A stretch of DNA of 34,583 bases, taken from positions 1 to 34,583 of the forward strand of contig JANXOP010000303.1 in the NCBI GenBank assembly GCA_025357755.1, in the 5' to 3' direction. The stretch comes from Kofleriaceae bacterium (GTDB lineage: Bacteria > Myxococcota_A > Polyangia > Haliangiales > Haliangiaceae). Position numbers and translations under genes: made by a program. Of the stretch, positions 1 to 7,291 are shown one piece after another; the stretch's first letter is position 1; each line of letters opens with the position of its first letter. The notes beneath the pieces are model-generated. The model worked only from the letters and a program-made list of their open reading frames with translations, was not told where the DNA came from and searched no databases.

Positions 1-540
1 GAGCTGCTCGCTCTTGAAGTCTCGCACACGCCGTTCGGCAATCCGTTGCGCCGATAGCCCGACGCGATCCTTGGGGATCGACTGTCCGATGGCAATGCGA
101 TGTGCGAGTCCGTAGGTGGGCTCCACGGCGACGAATCCCGCGGTGGCACGAATCGCCGTCGCGAGATCGAACACAGCGGTGAGCACCTCCTCGAGTATGG
201 CAGCGTCATACGGCAGCGCGAGGTATGCGATGAAGCGGACCGCGGGCGGCGCTTTCACATTGAGGTGAGGACCGCTCTCGATCTCCGCGCTCGCGGTCAG
301 CTCCCCAGCGCGACCGTTGTCCAGCGCTACCGAGTCATTGGCTTCGTTAGTCAGGTAATGCTCGATCGTCTCAGCGGTCGCTGGAGCGTGCTTGCTCCAA
401 CGATCTTTTTCCCGAGCGCTCACGCGCGCGAGCACGGCCAACGCAGGACGAGTGAGGATCTGCGCTACGAGACGCGCGACGTCTGGCTCGCGCGAGATTG
501 TTGTTCCGTGGTCAAGGCGAATTGCGAGATGAGACGACAT
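1..540 (-). CDS. Candidate immunity/partner protein of the upstream nuclease (3' end cut by window edge)
   Basis: An open frame of 180 codons starts with ATG at 540-538 and runs off the left edge without a stop, so the C-terminus is missing. The start ATG overlaps the TGA of the upstream gene by one base (TGATG), so the two are translationally coupled. The protein begins MSSHLAIRLDHG, has no signal peptide or membrane segment, and is predicted to be cytoplasmic and mixed alpha/beta. I do not recognise the family with certainty. A cytoplasmic protein coupled directly downstream of an exported nuclease-like protein is the usual arrangement for an immunity protein, which is why I propose that role. 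The role is inference from position only. It could instead be an accessory or chaperone protein for the nuclease. Confidence 0.6.
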   Translation of the reverse strand, partial: MSSHLAIRLDHGTTISREPDVARLVAQILTRPALAVLARVSAREKDRWSKHAPATAETIEHYLTNEANDSVALDNGRAGELTASAEIESGPHLNVKAPPAVRFIAYLALPYDAAILEEVLTAVFDLATAIRATAGFVAVEPTYGLAHRIAIGQSIPKDRVGLSAQRIAERRVRDFKSEQL

Positions 541-1361
541 CAGGTGCAGTCTCGCTTCCAGTCGGGATGCGCCTCTTGGAAGTCGTCATTCTCGTCGATC
601 TTCGGGCATAGCCGGTAACAATCGACGCGATAGGTGAACTGCTTGCACTTCTCGAAGTCGCTCTTGATGTTGATGAGCTTCTTGATCACGCTCGAATCTT
701 TGTTCTTCAGCTCGTTGTTGAGCTCGGTCGCGTAGCCGCGCGCTTGGTTCGCACCTGCGCTCACCGCGCGCGAGTTCTCCGGTTTGAACTCGATCACGAG
801 GCATGTCTCGCCGGATGCCATGATGCAGTCCACGCGTTTGCCGCTATCGAGCGTGAACTCACTCGCGTTGCAACCGCTCTGCTTGTCCTTATGCGCATCC
901 TGACCCTCCTTGATGAGGAAGCTCACCAGCGGCTGGTTCGCGCCCTTCATGGCTCGCTCGGCCATGTTCGTGATCGAGTCCCAACGCTTCGAGACCTCCT
1001 CGCGTACTTGCTTCGCTTCGTCGCGCTTGTCTTTCAGGTTGTCGTCGGCGATCACGTCATCGAGCAGTCGGTATGCGTAGTCTCGCGCGTGGCGCAGATC
1101 CTCGTACTTGGAATTAACGTCACTGGCGACGCGCTCCGCCGCTTGCTTGCCGGCGTCGCTACGGGCGTCCTCGTCTGCCTCGCAGATTGCTGTCACAATA
1201 CCCCGCGTCTCCTCAGGGGTCAGTTTGCGTAGCTCCTGTTGCTTGGTCTTCATGTCATCGGCTGCGCTCTTGGCCGAGCTCCAATCGCCGGATGCCCAAG
1301 CGACCATCGCGGATGCCGCGACCAGTCCAATCCCGAACACGATCCTCTTCCCTGTCTTCAT
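540..1361 (-). CDS. Exported PD-(D/E)XK-like nuclease, candidate antibacterial toxin
   Basis: About 273 residues from ATG at 1361, chosen because GGGGGAG lies just upstream and the protein then opens with a clean signal peptide (MKTGKR, a hydrophobic stretch, AWA). An in-frame ATG at 1373 would add four residues but has no ribosome site. The middle is a charged helical region rich in Lys/Glu (about 35-135). The C-terminal half has a restriction-endonuclease-fold signature: Asp at about 178 in KRVDCI, then Glu and Lys at about 191 and 193 in CLVIEFKP, then a Gln-containing helix (GANQARGY). Several Cys near the C-terminus suit an oxidising compartment. It overlaps the next gene by one base. 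Known: this fold is common in polymorphic toxins. Inferred: it is a secreted DNase toxin guarded by the downstream gene. Activity on nucleic acid is not shown by the sequence alone. Confidence 0.65.
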   Translation of the reverse strand: MKTGKRIVFGIGLVAASAMVAWASGDWSSAKSAADDMKTKQQELRKLTPEETRGIVTAICEADEDARSDAGKQAAERVASDVNSKYEDLRHARDYAYRLLDDVIADDNLKDKRDEAKQVREEVSKRWDSITNMAERAMKGANQPLVSFLIKEGQDAHKDKQSGCNASEFTLDSGKRVDCIMASGETCLVIEFKPENSRAVSAGANQARGYATELNNELKNKDSSVIKKLINIKSDFEKCKQFTYRVDCYRLCPKIDENDDFQEAHPDWKRDCT

Positions 1362-1786
1362 TGGCTCCCCCATCGCGAGCGGTAGGCTCGCAACGATCTT
1401 ATCGCCCGTCGCATGCCTCGGTTGCGCGCGATTCTATGTGCAATTGGCTACCTGCCGCAGATTGCTGCAGCCGATAATGGGCGAGGGATCGAGCCCGACA
1501 AGTTCTGAATCTTGCGTCCCCACCGATGTCCCTCTCGCCGAGGTGATAGCGAGGCTCTTCAGGCACGCGCAAGTGCGTCTGGCCCTGTTAATCGCAGCGC
1601 GAGTCAGTGGTCGGGCAGGGATTCCGCGACTTCGATCGCGCGCCGGCCGAGCGACTCGGCATCGCGATTTCAAGCGGCGACCAGACGGTCGCGAATATTC
1701 TCTCGCAAACTAGTTCGACGACGGCTACTGGACGACGCGGCTGAGGCACCGCCCATCGTCCACGCACGACGAGACTGATTAGACGC
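1362..1786. other. Intergenic stretch, no supported gene
   Basis: About 425 bases lie between the start of the nuclease gene and the stop of the protease gene, both on the minus strand. Short open frames exist on both strands but none has a ribosome site, family resemblance or plausible composition. The region probably holds the promoter of the nuclease/partner pair. A short GCGAG/CTCGC inverted repeat sits right next to position 1373. I see no clear -10/-35 pair. Confidence 0.4.
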
Positions 1787-3661
1787 TCAAGCGAGAACGT
1801 CGCTAAGGATTCGCCAACCACCATTGCCTAGAACCCTGCGCGGCAGCGTTCCGGCCTCGAAGACCTTCTTCTTGGTCTTCTTGGTCCCCTTGCTCTCGCC
1901 CTCGCTGGTGGCCAACTCTTGCTCGGCCGCCGCGACTAACTCGGTCTCGATGACGCTGTCGGTGACGTTCGCCTTCGCGACCTTCCAGGTAAGATTGATA
2001 CCGGCAGGTCGAACTTGTTCCAGCGCGGAGACCGGAGGGTCGTACGCAACCGTGACCGTGATCCGCTTCCGTCCCTTGCTCTCGGTCAACTCTGTCGGCA
2101 CCGGGATGTCGAACAACAGTACGGCGTCGATCGCAATCTCGCCGGCGTAGTAGAGCGTCGCGCGCTGGTCGGTGCAGTAAAGGGCGCGGTCGAGTGCCGG
2201 CACCCCGAACCCACACAGCTTCATCGCGTGCTCTTTCGAGTAGTCCTGCACGCCGTCCGGAAAACCTGCCGAGTTTACGAGCAGGGCGCGCACCAAGTTC
2301 GCCGAGGCATCTGGCATCGCGCCGAGCACGCGCGCGGCGAGATGGGTGACCTTCGGAGCAGCGATGCTCGTACCGTCGGTGTACGTGAACAGCCTGCCGG
2401 CCGTTGCGAACTCGGGCCCGGTTGTCGGAATGCGAAGGCCGGGATTCGGCGGAGCCCAGCGGTCGAGTCGTGTGTCGATCGGGAGATCGCCGCCCTCTTC
2501 GACGAGCTCCGGCTTCACGACGTTGCGCAACGCACCCGCGCGCGTGAACGGCGACGGTGAACGCTTGCCAGCGGCGCCACGGATCGCCGGGTCTGCTGGA
2601 TGAGGATCGTTGTCGGTCGAAATGCTGCCCACGGTCAGCACGTTGAGCGCCTCGGCAGGTTGCCGAACCGAACGCCCATCTTCCATCAAGTACTTCGGAT
2701 GATCGGGAAGCTGCGAAGGTCGGGGGTACTTGTTCTCGGGTAACTCGTTGCCGGCTGCTACGACGAAGATCGCGTCGCGCTCGCGTGCAAGAGTGTCGAG
2801 ATCTGCCGCATAGGGCGAGAGCGCAGCGCCAGCCGACTCGAGGCCAAACGACAGGTTGAATATCCGACAGGTACCGTCAAGTCGCTCGACGATGTCACGC
2901 ACGTAAGGCATCCGCTCCGGCGCCAATTCGTTGTTGTCGTCGAGGATGCGCGCGTTGACGAGCGACGCCACTGGCTCGAACGTCTTGGACGTGACGCAGC
3001 GGGCGAGGTCACCATAGAGCACGACGCCGGCGACGCCGGTTCCGTGGCGAGCGGCGTGTGTTCCGGCAGCTGGAATTGGAGAGCCGAGCGTCTCTGGGTA
3101 GGCTTTCGAGCGTGCGCTGACGATCGTCTCCGTGAGCAACGGATGGCCCTCGATGATCCCAGAATCGATGATGCACACCGGCGGTGCAAACTCGCCTGGC
3201 GGCTTGGCGGCCGGCACATCGTCGATCGAGAAGTTCATGATCGCAGGCACCGACACATACGCCTTCGGTGGCAGGTCGACGAGCGCGACGTCGTCGCGGT
3301 AGTCGAGTAAGAGTTCCAGCGACTGGCCTCCAAGCCGCACGCGCAACGCCTCGAATCTGGCAGAACGCATGGTGTCTAAGACGTTCCCACCGTTCGATTG
3401 TACGAATCGAGCGACGGCCTCCCGTGCACCGGGCGCAATGCGCGCGCCGTCCATGGGTAGGAACATGAGATCGACGGTGTATCGATCGGTTGGATTGATC
3501 GTTACTGCGGCGAGTTGCGACGACTCGCGATCGGCACGGGTCCACGGTCCCAGCATCGAGACCCGCGAAAGCACGCCATGCTGCGCGGTCCCTCGTTGGT
3601 ACTCGACGATTTTCTTCCTCAGCGCACCGAGCTGGGCATCGGTCGCGTACGCGGCGATCAC
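1787..3661 (-). CDS. Subtilisin-like (S8) serine protease, IetS-like, truncated at its 5' end
   Basis: The recognisable protease runs from about 3655 to the stop at 1787, about 620 residues. A GTG at 3661 is the first usable start, but no ribosome site precedes it. The S8 triad is intact: Asp in CIIDSG (about 166), His in RHGTGVAG (about 206) and Ser in DGTSIAAP (about 432), with the oxyanion Asn in VVAAGN (about 305). An N-terminal segment (YATDAQLGALRKKIVEY) and a C-terminal beta-rich domain ending in a Lys-rich stretch match the large subtilases that pair with an AAA ATPase, of which the IetAS antiphage pair is the described example. The frame stays open upstream to 3994, but there it is antisense to an integrase gene and not protease. 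The natural N-terminus and any ATPase gene upstream appear lost. It may be a decaying gene. Confidence 0.75.
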   Translation of the reverse strand: MIAAYATDAQLGALRKKIVEYQRGTAQHGVLSRVSMLGPWTRADRESSQLAAVTINPTDRYTVDLMFLPMDGARIAPGAREAVARFVQSNGGNVLDTMRSARFEALRVRLGGQSLELLLDYRDDVALVDLPPKAYVSVPAIMNFSIDDVPAAKPPGEFAPPVCIIDSGIIEGHPLLTETIVSARSKAYPETLGSPIPAAGTHAARHGTGVAGVVLYGDLARCVTSKTFEPVASLVNARILDDNNELAPERMPYVRDIVERLDGTCRIFNLSFGLESAGAALSPYAADLDTLARERDAIFVVAAGNELPENKYPRPSQLPDHPKYLMEDGRSVRQPAEALNVLTVGSISTDNDPHPADPAIRGAAGKRSPSPFTRAGALRNVVKPELVEEGGDLPIDTRLDRWAPPNPGLRIPTTGPEFATAGRLFTYTDGTSIAAPKVTHLAARVLGAMPDASANLVRALLVNSAGFPDGVQDYSKEHAMKLCGFGVPALDRALYCTDQRATLYYAGEIAIDAVLLFDIPVPTELTESKGRKRITVTVAYDPPVSALEQVRPAGINLTWKVAKANVTDSVIETELVAAAEQELATSEGESKGTKKTKKKVFEAGTLPRRVLGNGGWRILSDVLA

Positions 3662-4168
3662 GTGATCGTGACGACGCCCAAGGGCCGCACCCGGCGGACG
3701 GTGCCGATGACGACGAGGCTGCACGACGCGCTCAAGCGGATGAGTGTCATCCGCGATGGCTTGGTCGTGCGGAACCTCGACGGCTCGGCGAAGTCCGACG
3801 ATCAGGCGGACAAGGCGATCCAGCGGATCTGTCGCCGCGCCGGGTTGCCGGCTCGGCTGTTCCACACGCTGCGTCACAGCTTCGGAACCCACGCCGCGTT
3901 GTTCGGCGTGAACCCGTGGCGGTTGCAGGCGTGGTTGGGTCACAAGCGGATCGACGAGACGATGCTCTACGTCCACGTGGCGGAGGCGCATCACCGCGAG
4001 CTACCGGAAATCGTCCGCGAGAAAGCGCGCGGGATCGACGATCCCGATCAGCGCGTGCTCGCGATGCTCGGAGCACGCGGCAGCGTCGAACTGATGGAAG
4101 TTCGTGGCAGTGGTGTGGCAGTGGCTCCCGCCTCGTCGGAGGGAACCGCAGCGATCATCGCTGCTTGA
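3647..4168 (+). pseudogene. C-terminal fragment of a tyrosine recombinase/integrase
   Basis: About 170 residues of a phage-type integrase catalytic domain remain. The conserved pieces are the beta-strand Lys region (TPKGRTRRTVPM), the box II HxLRH motif in LFHTLRHSFGTH, the GH of LQAWLGHKRID and the nucleophile Tyr in TMLYVHV. The first catalytic Arg (box I), the core-binding domain and the arm-binding domain are missing. Upstream of about 3645 the sequence becomes the antisense of the protease gene, so this is a 5'-truncated and inactive gene. Its TGA ends at 4168, four bases before the 3' end of tRNA-Leu at 4173, the position expected for an integrase lying at the attachment site of an element inserted into that tRNA gene. 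Confidence 0.85.
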
Positions 4169-4172
4169 ATCG

Positions 4173-4255
4173 TGCGAGCGGGGGGACTCGAACCCCCACG
4201 GACTTTCGTCCACCGGCTTCTAAGACCGGGTTGTCTACCGTTCCAACACGCTCGC
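4173..4255 (-). tRNA. tRNA-Leu(UAG)
   Basis: The minus strand folds as a class II tRNA. The acceptor stem GCGAGCG pairs with CGCTCGC and is followed by discriminator A. The D-arm contains GGAACGGTAGAC. The anticodon stem CCGGT is followed by loop CTTAGAA (anticodon TAG). A long variable arm (TGGACGAAAGTCC) and a T-arm with GGTTCGAGTCC follow. Length is 83 bases and CCA is not encoded. The long variable arm together with the UAG anticodon identifies leucine, decoding CUA. Its 3' end faces the integrase fragment, so it is the likely attachment site of the former island. Confidence 0.93.
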
Positions 4256-4263
4256 GCGCGCGC

Positions 4264-4269
4264 TTTATA
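4264..4269 (-). promoter_or_regulatory. Possible -10 box for tRNA-Leu
   Basis: The minus strand reads TATAAA eight bases upstream of the mature tRNA 5' end, in the 20-base gap after the HNH gene stop. This is an AT-rich island in very GC-rich DNA. No convincing -35 hexamer is seen at 16-18 bases. The assignment rests on the -10 match and position only. Confidence 0.4.
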
Positions 4270-4275
4270 GCACGC

Positions 4276-4941
4276 TCAGCGCCGACGGTTGCCGAACGTC
4301 GGTGTTTGCGAGTGGCAGTTCGGACACAGCATTCGCAGATTGTCGAGCCGGTTATCGTAGTGCTTACCGTTGATGTGATCGATGTGAAGGATCAGCTGCC
4401 GACCTCGCCACGCGGCGATGCCGCAATGCTTGCACTCGTACCTCCAGCCGAGACGTAAGAGGCGAGACAAGAGGCCTCTGCGAGTGATCAGTGAACGTTC
4501 GATGAACACCTCGTCATCGGGAAACGCGCGAAGTTGCGCGCCGCGGTCGAGGGCAGCGTCGGTGTCTCTGGTCTTTCCACGCGCCCAACCTCTCCCGGCA
4601 AAATGCGAGCTATCGATCGAGAGATCGCGCAGCCGTCGCGTCAGGTCGTGATGCGCTCTTCCTTCCAACCCGAGACCGAGTATCGCCAGCATCTGAGCTA
4701 TCGAAGTGCTCCTCTCGGTCAGAGCCACGAGCTCCTCGCGAGAGACGTTCGCGATCACCTGATTTCCTTTGCCGTAGGTGAAATGTGACGTGTCGAGCTG
4801 AGCGTACGCAATGCGGGCACTGAATGCGCGGTGATTACCTCCCGTGGTTCGAAGACCGAAGGCTCTGATCACATCCGAAATTGATCGAGCATTTGCCACG
4901 ACCGGCGCCAACACCTCTCGCGTGTACTTTTTTGCGCGCAT
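4276..4941 (-). CDS. HNH endonuclease with duplicated N-terminal repeat
   Basis: The protein has 221 residues from ATG at 4941, preceded by GAGGTG at good spacing; an upstream GTG at 4953 is less likely. The C-terminal 55 residues form an HNH domain: zinc ligands CKHC and CPNC (about 170-173 and 206-209), the catalytic block HIDHINGKHYDNRLDNLRML and the final His in CHSQ. The N-terminus holds two copies of a helical repeat of about 50 residues, each with a (S/T)REEL-like start, a GL centre and an ending (D/S)xSHF followed by aromatic/Gly residues. Such repeats occur in small phage and mobile-element HNH proteins and probably help DNA recognition. It lies just outside the tRNA junction, divergent from the next gene. 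It could be a stand-alone homing or defence nuclease. The target is unknown. Confidence 0.85.
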   Translation of the reverse strand: MRAKKYTREVLAPVVANARSISDVIRAFGLRTTGGNHRAFSARIAYAQLDTSHFTYGKGNQVIANVSREELVALTERSTSIAQMLAILGLGLEGRAHHDLTRRLRDLSIDSSHFAGRGWARGKTRDTDAALDRGAQLRAFPDDEVFIERSLITRRGLLSRLLRLGWRYECKHCGIAAWRGRQLILHIDHINGKHYDNRLDNLRMLCPNCHSQTPTFGNRRR

Positions 4942-5097
4942 ACCGCACCTCACCAGTCCGCTCTGACAGTGCTCGGCGACCAGCAGTCCGAGATTCGGAC
5001 ATTGGCGCTCATCTGAGCGGCTGCGCAGAGACCGCGAAATCGAACCGCGGTATCTCGACTGCGTCGAGAACGATGCCGAAGACGTGCCGTCTGCAGC

Positions 5098-6603
5098 GTG
5101 GTCACCTTGACCCCGCTCGTCACGGACCTACGCTGGTCGCGCGTGCTACGCTGGGTCGTGCGCGCGTTTCTGATCGCCACCATCCTCGTCGCGTTCGGCT
5201 CCAATGCCCTCGCCGGCGAGAACGATCGCACCGAGCTGATGGCTCGGAGCGAAGACGCGATCCACGCGATCGCGACCTCGCTCGATGCCCACAAGCTCGA
5301 CGACGCGGCCCTCCACGCCCGCGAGGTCCGCGAGCTGATCGCGCAGCTGGCGGCGCTCGGAGGTAACGAAGGTCGCGCCGCGGACATGGTCGCGCACTAC
5401 CCGAAGTACGCGGACATCGCGGATGCGGCGATCGCGCGCCTCGCGACGCTCGCGCAGAGGGTGCATCGCACCGACCGTATGGCCGCGCGCTGCGCGAAAG
5501 ACGAGACCGAGCTGCACGCATTCATCAAGCGGCGCGCCGCTCGGCCGGATCCCGATCCAGCACGCGACCTCCAGGCACTCGGCGCCAAGGCCGACGAGTA
5601 CGCCGCGACGTGGAGCCCTGCGCTCGCCGACCTCGCGAGCGTCGATCGCTCGATCGGCAGTGATGTCGCGGCGACCAAGCTCGCGCTGACCGACGGCTAC
5701 TGGATGGCCGTGACGACGAGCGTCGCCGCCGAGGCCACCGCGATCTCCGACCCGTGGGTCGATCAGTACGCGGCGGTCACCCTCGCGTGTTCGCCGCTCG
5801 GGCTCGGCCAGCACCACCCTGATATCGCGCCGGTGCTCGAAGCGCTGCGCACGCGGGTCGGCACGGATCGCACCGCGGCGAGCGCGCTGACCAAGGACTA
5901 CAATTCCTGGCTTGCCTCGGTGCGCACGCTCCGCGAGCTCGCGCTCCAAGGTCGCACGGTGTTGCGCGATGCGATCTGCCAGGCGACCGATGGCGAAGTC
6001 GCGAGCCGGGTCGGCGCGGTCGCTAGCACCTGGGGCCGCGATCTCGGGGAGCGCGCCACCGAAGCGACCGCCGAAGGCACACGTCTGAGGACGACCAGCA
6101 AGCACCTGCCCCGCGCGATCGATGAAGGGATGAAGGTAGCGAGCGTGCTCGTCGCGGCCATCGCCCGCGACGAGAGCCAGGGCCGCGCGAACCCTCGGCT
6201 CGTGACCGCGCTCGCGGTGATCGCCAAGCGCCGCGAGCACAGCCTCGCCGCGAGCAAGTGCATCGCCACCAACGTCGATCTCTCCTGCACGACGACTCCA
6301 TGTCGTGCGAGCTGCATCGCGGTCACGAATCGCGTCTGCACGATCATCGAGCCCGTGCCCGATCAAGAAGGCGCGAAGGCTGCAGGGTTCTCGCGCGCGC
6401 AGCAGGCGCTCGAGGCAGCGAAGGCCTGGTACTCGCGAGACAAGGCCGGGCTGTTTGCACGCGTGCCTGCACTCGCACGCTGCGAGCTTGCCGCTCGCGC
6501 CACGCTCGATCTCGCCACCGACGTCGTCAGCTACGCCACCTGCTCGGCCGTGACACCCGCGATGCTCGGCGAGCCGCTCGGCGAGGTCCCACTCGATCTG
6601 TAG
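5098..6603 (+). CDS. Exported alpha-helical protein of unknown function
   Basis: The frame of 501 codons from GTG at 5098 encodes an N-terminal membrane/signal segment (RAFLIATILVAFGSNALAG), after which the mature chain would start near AGENDRTE. A GTG at 5158 would give a shorter, more typical signal peptide; neither start has a good ribosome site. The rest is almost entirely Ala/Arg/Asp/Glu-rich helix without further membrane spans. Several Cys are present, most in one short patch (DLSCTTTPCRASC, about 398-410), suggesting disulfides outside the cytoplasm. I recognise no family. It stands alone, divergent from the HNH gene, and 79 bases separate it from the next lipoprotein gene. Codon usage is typical of the window, so it is very likely real. 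Confidence 0.7.
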   Translation: MVTLTPLVTDLRWSRVLRWVVRAFLIATILVAFGSNALAGENDRTELMARSEDAIHAIATSLDAHKLDDAALHAREVRELIAQLAALGGNEGRAADMVAHYPKYADIADAAIARLATLAQRVHRTDRMAARCAKDETELHAFIKRRAARPDPDPARDLQALGAKADEYAATWSPALADLASVDRSIGSDVAATKLALTDGYWMAVTTSVAAEATAISDPWVDQYAAVTLACSPLGLGQHHPDIAPVLEALRTRVGTDRTAASALTKDYNSWLASVRTLRELALQGRTVLRDAICQATDGEVASRVGAVASTWGRDLGERATEATAEGTRLRTTSKHLPRAIDEGMKVASVLVAAIARDESQGRANPRLVTALAVIAKRREHSLAASKCIATNVDLSCTTTPCRASCIAVTNRVCTIIEPVPDQEGAKAAGFSRAQQALEAAKAWYSRDKAGLFARVPALARCELAARATLDLATDVVSYATCSAVTPAMLGEPLGEVPLDL

Positions 6604-6682
6604 GATCGATGCACCTGATGTGCAACCGTGGCAACTCCGGTCGCCAGCTGACGGCGATTTCGTGCTCGTGTAGGTTGCGAGC

Positions 6683-7276
6683 GTGCTTCGATCTTCCCTC
6701 CTCGCACTCGCACTCGCACTCGCCCTCGCTGGCTGCACGGGAACCATCGATGACTCGTTCAGCTCGAGTGTCGATGCGGGCGCGGACGTACCGGCGGTCG
6801 TCGAAGACAACGCAGCGGTCGCACGCGCGCAACTCTGGGTCGATGCGCGGGTGCCGTACTGCCAGGCACCGAATCACAAACCGGATGCCGACGCGGCGTG
6901 TGCGTCGACCTGCACCCGTCCCGACAATGCCGATTGGGATCCGTATCGCTCGGATTGCTCGGGCCTCGTGTCGTGGGCGTGGAGCCTTCCCGCGCCCGGT
7001 CACACCACGAAGACGTTCGCACCGTACGACACGTCGGTCTCGCATACGATCGAGGCGATCGATCTGCAGCCCGGCGACGCGATCAACAACGACCACCACA
7101 TCATGCTGTTCGCCTCGTGGATCGAGGTCGGCATCAGGGCTCGATTCCTCGAAGAGCCTGCGTGCAGCTCGGCGCAGCCGTACGCGCGCGAGTTCATCGC
7201 GAACGTCACGCTCGATGGCCAGGCGCTCTACGTCGCTTCGCGCGGGACCTACACCGCGATTCGCCAAGACAAGTAG
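6683..7276 (+). CDS. NlpC/P60- or CHAP-like lipoprotein
   Basis: The protein has 197 residues from GTG at 6683. The lipoprotein signal is LALALALALAGC with Cys at about 18. The mature part carries a papain-like pattern: catalytic Cys in RSDCSGLVSWAW (about 92), a GD turn (LQPGDAI) and His in NNDHHIMLFASW (about 139). In NlpC/P60 and CHAP families these form the active site of peptidoglycan amidases/endopeptidases. The domain is short and has extra Cys residues (ACASTCT), so the substrate could also be another amide. It would act at the envelope. The phosphodiesterase gene follows after 15 bases on the same strand, so both may be cotranscribed. Confidence 0.75.
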   Translation: MLRSSLLALALALALAGCTGTIDDSFSSSVDAGADVPAVVEDNAAVARAQLWVDARVPYCQAPNHKPDADAACASTCTRPDNADWDPYRSDCSGLVSWAWSLPAPGHTTKTFAPYDTSVSHTIEAIDLQPGDAINNDHHIMLFASWIEVGIRARFLEEPACSSAQPYAREFIANVTLDGQALYVASRGTYTAIRQDK

Positions 7277-7291
7277 TGCTAGAGTGAGGGC

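Noticed and set aside
1434..1824. Short open frames on both strands in the gap beside the protease gene
   Set aside because: No ribosome site, no family resemblance, Arg/Ser-rich composition typical of random GC-rich frames.
3662..3994. N-terminal extension of the protease frame to 3994, giving a 735-residue protein
   Set aside because: These 111 codons are the antisense of the integrase catalytic domain and are Arg/His/Pro-rich with no subtilase resemblance.
5146..6810. Minus-strand open frame of 554 codons opposite the exported protein
   Set aside because: Low-complexity Arg/Ala/Gly composition, no start signal, and the plus-strand gene has a signal peptide and better codon bias.
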